A stretch of 15,508 nucleotides of DNA from NCBI GenBank assembly GCA_016938095.1, contig JAFGVG010000152.1:1-15508 (forward strand), written 5' to 3'. The translations under genes and the position numbers were made by a program. Under the pieces are notes generated by a model, which was not told the DNA's origin, ran no database searches, and was given only the letters and a program-made list of their open reading frames with translations. Source of the stretch: Bacteroidales bacterium. GTDB lineage: Bacteria; Bacteroidota; Bacteroidia; Bacteroidales; UBA10428. Below, one piece after another: positions 5,795 through 12,492 of the stretch (position 1 is the first letter of the stretch; each line of letters starts with the position of its first letter).

Positions 5795-6301
5795 ATGACT
5801 GCCATAGAGTTTAATTACCAGCTAACAAGTCTCACCGACAGTCTCGAGCGTTTTGCTTACAGTTTAACTACAAATAAGGAAGATGCCAAGGATTTGCTAC
5901 AGGAGACTTTTGTGAAAGCAATTTCCTATCGCGACAAATTTGCCGATGACACCAACCTGAAAGCCTGGACATTTACCATTATGAAGAATACTTTCATAAA
6001 TAATTACCGCAGAATGGTGAAGTCGAACACTACCTTTGACCATACCGACGACTTGTACTATCTTAACCTGAGTAAGGAATCGGGATTTGAAACCCCCGAG
6101 TCGTCTGTTTCAGCCAGGGAAATTGAAAAACACATTGACCAACTTGAAGAGGAATTCAGGGTTCCCTTTAACATGCATTTGCAGGGATATAAATACAAAG
6201 AAATTGCCGATAACCTGGGCCTAAAAATAGGCACTGTTAAAAGCCGGATATTTTTCACCCGAAAAAGACTTATGTCCTCATTGGGCGCTGCATACAATTA
6301 A
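5795..6301 (+). CDS. ECF-type RNA polymerase sigma factor
   Basis: This 168-residue protein is a group IV (ECF) sigma-70 factor. Region 2 spans about 10-75, with the core-binding and -10 melting segment DAKDLLQETFVKA (30-42) and a following LKAWTFTIMKNTFINNYRR. A linker of about 35 residues is followed by region 4 (about 112-160), whose helix-turn-helix reads YKYKEIADNLGLKIGTVKSR (132-151). No anti-sigma gene lies beside it: a terminator follows the stop codon and the next gene is biosynthetic. Control may therefore act at transcription, through the CarH-like regulator encoded just upstream, rather than by an anti-sigma factor. Its target promoters are unknown. The ATG at 5795 fits the family's usual N-terminus. 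Confidence 0.92.
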   Translation: MTAIEFNYQLTSLTDSLERFAYSLTTNKEDAKDLLQETFVKAISYRDKFADDTNLKAWTFTIMKNTFINNYRRMVKSNTTFDHTDDLYYLNLSKESGFETPESSVSAREIEKHIDQLEEEFRVPFNMHLQGYKYKEIADNLGLKIGTVKSRIFFTRKRLMSSLGAAYN

Positions 6302-6350
6302 AAAGAGAGAGATAGGGATAGGGTTTATCAGATGAGAGTGGTTTGTTTAG

Positions 6351-6375
6351 CCCCGCTTTTAGCGGGGTTTTTTTT
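6351..6375 (+). terminator. Intrinsic terminator after the ECF sigma gene
   Basis: The 7-bp perfect stem CCCCGCT (6351-6357) and AGCGGGG (6361-6367) has a TTT loop and is followed by eight T residues (6368-6375). It isolates the sigma gene from the purM-like operon. Confidence 0.92.
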
Positions 6376-6387
6376 CAACTCTTTTAT

Positions 6388-6395
6388 TAACTTTG
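6388..6395 (+). promoter_or_regulatory. -7 promoter element of the purM-like/prfA/pyrF operon
   Basis: TAACTTTG matches TAnnTTTG and is followed by CA, as is common. It sits 24 bases before the ATG at 6420. The -33 region overlaps the T run of the preceding terminator and has no exact TTTG. Confidence 0.6.
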
Positions 6396-6419
6396 CACCA
6401 CTTTTTAATCATCTGATGC

Positions 6420-7586
6420 ATGAGCCAAACCTCCAGGTATAATCAACGCGGTGTTTCCTCGAAAAAGGAAGATGTACACCGTGCCATACAGGACTTTGAT
6501 AAGGGTTTATACCCCAATGCTTTTTGCAAAATTGTGCCGGACTATCTTGGCGGCGACGACCTTTGGTGCAATGTAATGCATGCCGATGGCGCCGGAACCA
6601 AATCTTCGCTTGCATACATGTATTGGCGCGAAACCGGTGACCTGAATGTTTGGAAAGGCATAGCCCAGGATGCACTCATTATGAATACCGACGACCTCAT
6701 TTGTGTAGGTGCTGTTGATAATATTCTCATGTCGTCCACCATTGGCCGCAATAAGCTTAAGATACCGGGTGATGTACTGATGCATATACTTAAAGGTTTT
6801 GACGAAACCATCAATGTGCTTGGACAGTATGGTATTCATGTTTATCTTACAGGGGGCGAAACGGCTGACGTAGGCGACCTGGTCAGGACCATCATTGTTG
6901 ATTCAACGGTCACCTGTCGCATGAAACGCGCAGATGTAATCGATACCCATATACAACCGGGTGATGTAATTGTGGGACTGGCATCATTTGGAAAAGCTGT
7001 TTATGAAAACGAATACAACAGCGGAATTGGAAGCAACGGCCTGACTTCTGCCCGGCACGAATTATTTGCCAATCATCTGGCAGAAAAATATCCCGAATCA
7101 TATGACGATCTGATACCCAAATCGTTGGTTTATACCGGCAAGTATCAGCTTACCCAGCCCATTCTGGATTTGGGTATCGACGCCGGCCGCCTGTTGCTTT
7201 CTCCTACCCGTACCTATGCCCCTGTTGTCAAAAAAGTGCTGGATAATTATCGCCACGCAGTGCATGGCATGATACACTGTTCGGGAGGAGGGCAAACCAA
7301 AGTGCTGAAATTTGTAGACAATGTACATATCATAAAAGACAACTTATTTGAATTACCGCCCTTGTTCAGGCTTATTCACGATTCTGCCGGAACCGACTGG
7401 GATGAGATGTACGAGGTTTATAATATGGGACATCGCTTTGAAATTTATACCGACGAAGCGTCTGCCATAGGAATCATGGATATTGCCAGGGAGCTCGGCG
7501 TTGATGCCCGGATTATCGGTCGCGTTGAAGCAGGCACCGGTCGTAAACTTACCATTGCAAGTCCTTTTGGAACCTTTGTGTATTGA
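6420..7586 (+). CDS. purM: AIR synthetase-like protein (PurM family)
   Basis: This 388-residue protein belongs to the PurM/PurL ATP-binding superfamily, and its likely role is phosphoribosylformylglycinamidine cyclo-ligase, which closes the imidazole ring in purine synthesis. Visible motifs are DGAGTK (56-61; DGVGTK in E. coli PurM), TDDLICVGA (90-98), LTGGETAD (143-150), GSNGLTSARH (204-213), HCSGGGQTK (286-294) and NMGHRFEIY (335-343). It is about 40 residues longer than E. coli PurM (345) and diverged at several of these motifs, which seems to be the Bacteroidota form. The ATG at 6420 is preferred; an overlapping ATG at 6416 is out of frame. It opens an operon with prfA (28-base gap) and pyrF. 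A diverged paralogue with another substrate cannot be excluded. Confidence 0.8.
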   Translation: MSQTSRYNQRGVSSKKEDVHRAIQDFDKGLYPNAFCKIVPDYLGGDDLWCNVMHADGAGTKSSLAYMYWRETGDLNVWKGIAQDALIMNTDDLICVGAVDNILMSSTIGRNKLKIPGDVLMHILKGFDETINVLGQYGIHVYLTGGETADVGDLVRTIIVDSTVTCRMKRADVIDTHIQPGDVIVGLASFGKAVYENEYNSGIGSNGLTSARHELFANHLAEKYPESYDDLIPKSLVYTGKYQLTQPILDLGIDAGRLLLSPTRTYAPVVKKVLDNYRHAVHGMIHCSGGGQTKVLKFVDNVHIIKDNLFELPPLFRLIHDSAGTDWDEMYEVYNMGHRFEIYTDEASAIGIMDIARELGVDARIIGRVEAGTGRKLTIASPFGTFVY

Positions 7587-7614
7587 TGTAACCAATTGAT
7601 CACTATTTTATTAT

Positions 7615-8703
7615 ATGAGTAAAAACTTTATACTGGATAAACTCGAAGGCGTCAAAATGCGGTTTGAGGAGGTGGGCAGGTTGCTTACAGCACCTGATGT
7701 GATGAATGACATGAAGAAATACATCCAGTTGAACAAGGAATACAAGGATTTAGATCCGGTTGTTAAAGCCTACTTCGAATACAAGAACACATTGAGTAAT
7801 ATCGATACGGCCAAGGCAATGCTGGCTGCTGAAAAGGACGATGAATTACGGGAAATGGCCAAGGCAGAACTGGACGATCTGTCCGGGAGAATTGATGAAA
7901 TGGAAGAGAACCTTAAAATTTTGTTGCTTCCGGCAGACCCTCAGGATGGCAAGAATGCCATACTCGAGATCAGGGCGGGTACAGGTGGTGACGAAGCAAG
8001 TATATTTGCCGGCGACCTCTTTCGTATGTATACCAAGTTTTGTGAACAAAAAGGATGGAAAATTGAAATAACCACACTTACCGAAGGTACAGCCGGTGGT
8101 TATAAGGAAATTATCGCCAATGTCAAAGGCGACGGTGTATATGGCATTTTAAAATATGAATCGGGTGTGCACCGCGTTCAGCGTGTTCCGCAAACCGAAA
8201 CTCAGGGGAGAGTGCATACCTCGGCAGCTACAGTAGTTGTATTGCCCGAAGCTGAAGAATTCGATATCGATGTAAAACAGGAAGATATTCGTATCGATCG
8301 GTTTTGCTCATCAGGACCTGGCGGTCAATCGGTCAATACCACCTATTCCGCTGTAAGGCTTACCCATGTTCCTACCGGCGTGGTGGTTTCATGCCAGGAT
8401 CAGAAATCGCAACTTAAAAATCTCGAGAAAGCGATGACAGAATTGCGTACAAGGCTTTACAATATCGAATACCAGAAGTACCTCGACGGTATTGCAAGCC
8501 AGCGCAAAACTATGGTTTCCACTGGCGATCGGTCGGCCAAAATCCGTACCTATAACTATCCGCAGGGAAGGGTTACCGATCATCGTATCAACCTTACCTT
8601 GTATAATTTACCCAATATTATCGACGGTAATATACACGAGATCATCCATCAGCTGCAAATGGCCGAAAATGCCGAAAGGCTCAGGGAAAGCGCCATAGGT
8701 TAA
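7615..8703 (+). CDS. prfA: Peptide chain release factor 1
   Basis: Release factor 1 reads UAA and UAG stop codons and triggers peptide release on the ribosome. The 362-residue length is normal. The peptidyl-tRNA hydrolysis motif GGQ is at 236-238 in SSGPGGQSVNTT, and the following PTGVVVSCQDQKSQLKN segment and the C-terminal TYNYPQGRVTDHRINLT are typical of RF1. The codon-recognition tripeptide, PAT in E. coli, reads Pro192-Gln193-Thr194 here, within the PxT pattern; RF2 would have SPF, so this is RF1. It lies between the purM-like gene and pyrF, 10 bases before the latter, and is presumably co-transcribed from the promoter at 6388. Confidence 0.97.
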   Translation: MSKNFILDKLEGVKMRFEEVGRLLTAPDVMNDMKKYIQLNKEYKDLDPVVKAYFEYKNTLSNIDTAKAMLAAEKDDELREMAKAELDDLSGRIDEMEENLKILLLPADPQDGKNAILEIRAGTGGDEASIFAGDLFRMYTKFCEQKGWKIEITTLTEGTAGGYKEIIANVKGDGVYGILKYESGVHRVQRVPQTETQGRVHTSAATVVVLPEAEEFDIDVKQEDIRIDRFCSSGPGGQSVNTTYSAVRLTHVPTGVVVSCQDQKSQLKNLEKAMTELRTRLYNIEYQKYLDGIASQRKTMVSTGDRSAKIRTYNYPQGRVTDHRINLTLYNLPNIIDGNIHEIIHQLQMAENAERLRESAIG

Positions 8704-8713
8704 TTAAAGGATC

Positions 8714-9544
8714 ATGAATACGGAACAATTATACCGGCAGATCAGGCTTAAGAAAAGCTTTCTTTGTATAGGGTTGGATCCCGAACCGGGAAAGATGCCC
8801 GAAAAGCTCAGAAACGCCGAATATCCGCTTTTTGAGTTTAACCGGCAGATATTGGCCGCCACCCATCACCTGGCTGTTGCCTGCAAGCCCAATACTGCCT
8901 TTTACGAAAGTCATGGAACCCATGGTTGGAAACAACTCGAACTTACCATAGCACATATCCGGGAGTATTATCCCGACCTCTTTGTTATTGCCGATGCCAA
9001 ACGCGGTGATATCGGCAATACATCAAAAAAATACGCCGAAACGTTTTTCAGCCTGCTTCAGGCCGACGCAGTCACTGTTGCACCTTACATGGGCTCCGAT
9101 TCGGTTTTGCCTTTTCTCGACTATCCCGGTAAATGGGTGGTTGTTTTGGCCCTGACCTCAAACCAGGGAGCAGAGGACTTCCAGTTTCTTTCAGCTTCAA
9201 ATGCTGAAAGACTGTTTGAAACGGTTTTACGCAAATCTTCAGGCTGGGGCAATTCAGGTAATATGATGTTTGTGGTGGGGGCTACACGTGCTTCCATGCT
9301 GGTAAAGGTAAGGGAAATTGTTCCGGACCATTTTTTACTGATCCCGGGTGTCGGGGCACAGGGAGGCGACCTGGACGAGGTTGCCCGGTATGGAATGAAC
9401 GCGCATTGTGGTTTATTGGTAAACTCATCCAGGGGCATCATACATGCCGATTCAACGGAACGTTTTGCCCTGGTGGCCGGGGAAAAGGCCGCAGATTTGC
9501 AGCTTCAGATGAGCCGGATTTTAGCGGAAAAGGGATTGGTGTAA
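8714..9544 (+). CDS. pyrF: Orotidine 5'-phosphate decarboxylase (type 2)
   Basis: OMP decarboxylase catalyses the last step of UMP synthesis. At 276 residues this is the longer type 2 form. The catalytic array is visible: CIGLDPEP near the N-terminus (18-25), ACKPNTAFYE with Lys58, and the signature DAKRGDIGNTS (94-104), giving the DxKxxD residues Asp94, Lys96 and Asp99. LIPGVGAQGG and LVNSSRGI near the C-terminus bind phosphate. It follows prfA by 10 bases and likely shares its transcript, which places a purine enzyme, a pyrimidine enzyme and a translation factor in one operon. Confidence 0.96.
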   Translation: MNTEQLYRQIRLKKSFLCIGLDPEPGKMPEKLRNAEYPLFEFNRQILAATHHLAVACKPNTAFYESHGTHGWKQLELTIAHIREYYPDLFVIADAKRGDIGNTSKKYAETFFSLLQADAVTVAPYMGSDSVLPFLDYPGKWVVVLALTSNQGAEDFQFLSASNAERLFETVLRKSSGWGNSGNMMFVVGATRASMLVKVREIVPDHFLLIPGVGAQGGDLDEVARYGMNAHCGLLVNSSRGIIHADSTERFALVAGEKAADLQLQMSRILAEKGLV

Positions 9545-9632
9545 ATTAGTGTTCTGAAGCATTCCGCTAAGTTGCAGGTAGATGTCAGGCGGTAAGTTTT
9601 TTAGGATCGTTTAAGGTTGGTTAATTGAAATA

Positions 9633-10907
9633 ATGATGACAGAAGAATTTTTGCATTTTATCTGGAAGTACGGATTATTCCGTCGCGAAGGCATGATTGC
9701 CGATACCGGTGAAACAGTAAGGGTTCTCTCGCTTGGTGAGCATAACCTTGATGCAGGCCCCGATTTTTTGAATGCCCGTATAGGCATTGGCAATACCACC
9801 TGGGCTGGAAATGTTGAAATACACCTACGGTCTTCAGATTGGGCTTCGCATGGGCACCAGCACAATAAAGCCTATGACAATGTGGTCTTACATGTTGTTT
9901 ACCAGTACAATGGCGAAGTGAAGCGATCGGGAGGTGAAATTATTCCGACAGTGGTATTGTCCTTTAACCCCGATCATTATGAAAATTACCGCGGACTGCT
10001 GGATGGGAATACCGAACTGTCATGCGGCGATAAACTGAGCCGGGTGGATGGTGTGGTGGTAAGTTTATGGCTGAATGCACTGGCGATTGAACGTCTCGGA
10101 CAAAAGACACAGATGATAACCGGAATGCTGGAACAGCATAAAAATGATCTGGAGGCGGTTTTTTACATTGTACTGGCCCGGTCGTTCGGCTTCGGATTGA
10201 ATGGGGACCCATTTGAACAGCTGGCACGGTCACTTCCCTTGCATATACTGCAGCGTCACCGCGATAATCCGCTGCAGACGGAGGCATTGCTTATGGGACA
10301 GGCCGGCTTACTCGAAGATGCGCATTTATTTGACGGATACTACGGTAGATTACGTACCGAGTATCTTCACCTGAAAAACAAATACCAGTTGAAGCCTCTT
10401 CCCTGCCACATATGGAAATTCCTTCGGCTTCGACCCATGAACTTTCCCACGGTCAGGATTGCCCAGTTTGCTGCATTGATAAGCAAGTCTGGCGGATTGT
10501 TTTCACGGGTTATTGCGTGTACGCAGGTACAAAGCTTGCATCAGGTGTTTAACGTTTGCGCTGCTGAATTCTGGAATACCCACTATACGTTTGATGCACC
10601 GTCTCCCGCCAGACCCAAGGCCCTGGGTACCGGTTCGGTTAACCTGTTGTTAATTAATACCGTAATTCCATTTCTTTTTCATTACGGTAGTACCAATGGC
10701 CGCGAAGACCTGAAAGAACTTGCTCTCACCTGGCTAAGCCAGCTTCCGCCGGAAAAGAACCGTATTGTAAGCCGGTGGGAGCATTTCGGTCGAAAACCTG
10801 TCTCTGCCCTTGACAGTCAGGCATTACTTCAGCTTTCCCAGGCTTATTGCAAGCGGAAAAGATGTCTTTCATGTTCCATTGGCGTGCAGGTAATCAGGGC
10901 CATGTAA
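9633..10907 (+). CDS. DUF2851 family protein
   Basis: I recognise this 424-residue protein as the DUF2851 family, which is widespread in Bacteroidota and has no firm function. The N-terminal third holds the conserved core: a helical EEFLHFIWKYGLF start, LDAGPDFLNARI (39-50), WAGNVEIHLRSSDW (57-70) and HGHQHNKAYDNVVLHVV (73-89). The clustered acidic and His residues (Asp40, Asp44, Glu62, His64, Asp69, His73, His75, Asp82) resemble a metal-dependent nuclease-type site, but this is inference. The C-terminus has a Cys cluster, Cys406, Cys411 and Cys414, in YCKRKRCLSCSIG, that could bind a metal. It starts 88 bases after pyrF. ATG at 9636 is an equally possible start. It is soluble, with no signal peptide. 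Confidence 0.8.
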   Translation: MMTEEFLHFIWKYGLFRREGMIADTGETVRVLSLGEHNLDAGPDFLNARIGIGNTTWAGNVEIHLRSSDWASHGHQHNKAYDNVVLHVVYQYNGEVKRSGGEIIPTVVLSFNPDHYENYRGLLDGNTELSCGDKLSRVDGVVVSLWLNALAIERLGQKTQMITGMLEQHKNDLEAVFYIVLARSFGFGLNGDPFEQLARSLPLHILQRHRDNPLQTEALLMGQAGLLEDAHLFDGYYGRLRTEYLHLKNKYQLKPLPCHIWKFLRLRPMNFPTVRIAQFAALISKSGGLFSRVIACTQVQSLHQVFNVCAAEFWNTHYTFDAPSPARPKALGTGSVNLLLINTVIPFLFHYGSTNGREDLKELALTWLSQLPPEKNRIVSRWEHFGRKPVSALDSQALLQLSQAYCKRKRCLSCSIGVQVIRAM

Positions 10908-10946
10908 ATTTTCCCCTGTACATTTTTTTTATTTAAAAACAGATTG

Positions 10947-10954
10947 TATATTTG
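10947..10954 (+). promoter_or_regulatory. -7 promoter element of the SPFH/Arc operon
   Basis: TATATTTG matches TAnnTTTG and lies 65 bases before the ATG at 11020. A T-rich stretch, but no exact TTTG, is present where the -33 element should be. Its last two bases overlap the palindrome at 10953-10971. Confidence 0.5.
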
Positions 10955-10971
10955 ATATCGAAATGATATCA
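10953..10971. promoter_or_regulatory. Palindrome at the SPFH/Arc promoter, putative operator
   Basis: TGATATC (10953-10959) and GATATCA (10965-10971) are exact reverse complements around GAAAT. The site overlaps the end of the -7 element and the expected start of transcription. The operon encodes an Arc-like DNA-binding protein, so autoregulation is a reasonable inference. Confidence 0.45.
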
Positions 10972-11019
10972 TTAAAGTATCATGTTTTGATTTATTCAAC
11001 ATAATAAAAGTTTAAACAA

Positions 11020-11874
11020 ATGAAAACAGAAAAAACATTGCTCCCGGTTAATGGCTATCTGATGTTTGCAGTGGATTTAATATCAATAGCTGCTTTGATC
11101 TGGGCAGGTATGAACGAGGTTGTCTGGCTGGCCATTGGGTTGGTGTTACTGGTGGTTTTTATTTCACCAGGTTTTTTTATCATTAACCCGAATTCTTCCA
11201 AGGTTATGTTGCTCTTTGGTGCTTACAGGGGCAGCGTTAAACAAAACGGTTTTTTTTGGGTGTTACCTTTTTACAAAAGGACTGAAATGTCGCTGAGGGC
11301 CCGCAATTTTGAAAGCGACAAGATCAAGGTGAACGACAAGATAGGCAATCCTGTGCTGATTAGTGTTATTCTGGTATGGAAAGTCAGGGATACTTTTAAG
11401 GCGGCTTTTGAGGTTGACAACTACGAGGATTTTGTAAAAGTACAAACTGATTCGGCTGTGCGTAAGCTGGCCGGCACTTATCCGTATGATCATTTCGAGG
11501 ATGAACGGGCAGAGATTACCCTGAGCTCGAATTTTGAGCAGGTGAATGAGAACCTCGAGCAGGAAATTTCTGATCGTCTAATGATGGCTGGGTTGGAAGT
11601 AATTGAGGCACGTATTGCCTACCTGGCATATGCTCCTGAAATTGCCCAGGCTATGTTACGCAGGCAGCAGGCTACGGCAACAGTTGCTGCCCGGCACAAA
11701 ATTGTTGAAGGAGCTGTCGGCATGGTTGAAAGTGCCCTTGAACTTATATCGCAAAAGGACATCATTACACTCGATGAAGAGCGAAAAGCTGCTATGGTAA
11801 GCAACCTGCTGGTGGTACTTTGCGGTGATAATCCTGTTGAACCCATTATTAACACGGGTACTTTACATCACTAA
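11020..11874 (+). CDS. SPFH/band-7 domain membrane protein
   Basis: This 284-residue protein is a member of the SPFH (stomatin, prohibitin, flotillin, HflK/C) superfamily, membrane-anchored scaffolds that form large ring- or cage-like oligomers. Two hydrophobic segments (about 14-30 and 34-52) form an N-terminal hairpin or two membrane passes. The SPFH domain follows (about 55-225) with NPNSSKVMLLFGAYRG and the conserved GNPVLISVILVWKV strand. The stretch EVIEARIAYLAYAPEIAQAMLRRQQA, split here at 194-203 (EVIEARIAYL) and 204-219, is typical of this subfamily and begins a helical C-terminal region. The gene is followed after 3 bases by an Arc-like gene, a pairing I know from other bacteria. 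The cellular role is unknown. Confidence 0.85.
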   Translation: MKTEKTLLPVNGYLMFAVDLISIAALIWAGMNEVVWLAIGLVLLVVFISPGFFIINPNSSKVMLLFGAYRGSVKQNGFFWVLPFYKRTEMSLRARNFESDKIKVNDKIGNPVLISVILVWKVRDTFKAAFEVDNYEDFVKVQTDSAVRKLAGTYPYDHFEDERAEITLSSNFEQVNENLEQEISDRLMMAGLEVIEARIAYLAYAPEIAQAMLRRQQATATVAARHKIVEGAVGMVESALELISQKDIITLDEERKAAMVSNLLVVLCGDNPVEPIINTGTLHH

Positions 11875-11877
11875 TGT

Positions 11878-12051
11878 ATGGCGGAAAAGAAACCTTTTGT
11901 CCTGCGGATTGATCCGGATACCCTTAAAAAAATTGAAAAGTGGGCGGCTGATGAGTTCCGGAGTGTGAACGGGCAGATCGAATGGATGCTGAATAAATGC
12001 CTGCGGGAATCAGGACGCCTGAAAAAGAAAGATGAAAGCAATGGAAATTAA
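11878..12051 (+). CDS. Small Arc-like ribbon-helix-helix DNA-binding protein
   Basis: This 57-residue protein is short but convincing. FVLRID (7-12) is a ribbon-helix-helix type beta strand, followed by two helices (about 13-27 and 31-44) ending with VNGQIEWMLNKCLRESG, close to the SxNxQIExLL pattern of Arc-family proteins. A Lys/Asp/Ser-rich tail follows. The start is ATG at 11878, 3 bases after the SPFH stop; the overlapping ATG at 11874 is in another frame and gives no such protein. Arc-type proteins bind DNA as dimers, so it may repress its own operon at the palindrome at 10953-10971. A role in bridging the membrane protein to DNA is another possibility, with no direct support. Confidence 0.8.
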   Translation: MAEKKPFVLRIDPDTLKKIEKWAADEFRSVNGQIEWMLNKCLRESGRLKKKDESNGN

Positions 12052-12069
12052 AATTTTGGTTGCAAAACA

Positions 12070-12099
12070 TTGGTAAATGAAAAAAAATAAATACTTTTG
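12070..12099 (+). promoter_or_regulatory. Predicted rpsO promoter
   Basis: A TTGG at 12070-12073 (weak -33) and TACTTTTG at 12092-12099 (-7, TAnnTTTG) are 18 bases apart. The start site would be near 12106, about 30 bases before the rpsO ATG at 12138. Confidence 0.6.
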
Positions 12100-12137
12100 C
12101 AACTCAAAATTTGAAGAAGTGTAATTATTTATAACCT

Positions 12138-12407
12138 ATGTATTTAACAGCCGAAAACAAAAAGGAGATATTCAAGACGTTTGGCAAAGCTGAAACCAAT
12201 ACCGGATCAGCAGAAAGTCAGATTGCTTTGTTTACAACCAGGATCAATCATCTTACTGAGCACCTGAAATCCAGTAAAAAAGATTTTGCCACGCAGCGTG
12301 CACTGCTCAGGTTAGTGGGAAAGCGCAGGAGATTGCTCGATTATCTCCGCACCCGCGATATCGAAAGGTACCGTTCGATTATAAAAGAACTGAATCTACG
12401 TAAATAA
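12138..12407 (+). CDS. rpsO: Ribosomal protein S15
   Basis: S15 is a primary 16S rRNA-binding protein of the 30S subunit platform. The 89-residue length is exactly typical. Conserved segments are the GSAESQIALFTTRINHLTEHL helix region (split at residues 23-32 and 33-43), the KDFATQRALLRLV segment (48-60) and GKRRRLLDYL (61-70). It is followed by pnp, the same gene order as in E. coli and many other bacteria. Two terminator-like hairpins lie between the two genes, which would set the ratio of their expression. Confidence 0.98.
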   Translation: MYLTAENKKEIFKTFGKAETNTGSAESQIALFTTRINHLTEHLKSSKKDFATQRALLRLVGKRRRLLDYLRTRDIERYRSIIKELNLRK

Positions 12408-12410
12408 TTA

Positions 12411-12443
12411 AGAAAAAGGGCAATTCTGGAATTGCCTTTTTCT
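12411..12443 (+). terminator. First rpsO-pnp intergenic hairpin, terminator-like
   Basis: GCAATTC (12420-12426) pairs with GAATTGC (12429-12435), and the stem extends outward through G-C, G-U and A-T pairs of the flanking A and T runs. The T run at 12437-12441 makes it a likely intrinsic terminator for rpsO, or a partial one. Confidence 0.75.
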
Positions 12444-12452
12444 TTTCATGTC

Positions 12453-12472
12453 AGGGCGTCACGCCCTTTTTA
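12453..12472 (+). terminator. Second rpsO-pnp intergenic hairpin, terminator-like
   Basis: AGGGCGT (12453-12459) pairs exactly with ACGCCCT (12461-12467) and is followed by a T run to 12471. The one-base nominal loop means that the inner pair must open. It lies 21 bases before the pnp ATG and could work as an attenuator or ribonuclease site. Confidence 0.65.
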
Positions 12473-12492
12473 TTTAATACCAAAATACAATT

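Noticed and set aside
7846..8049. Open frames on the opposite strand inside prfA, and similar ones inside pnp, purM-like and merR-like genes
   Set aside because: They overlap well-supported genes, show no recognisable motifs and have compositions expected of antisense shadows.
8188..8196. PQT in place of PAT in release factor 1, considered as altered stop-codon reading
   Set aside because: The PxT pattern is kept and the surrounding sequence is typical RF1; the middle residue varies in the family.
11874..11877. ATG overlapping the SPFH stop codon as start of the small downstream gene
   Set aside because: It is in a different frame from the Arc-like protein; ATG 11878 gives the recognisable ribbon-helix-helix sequence.
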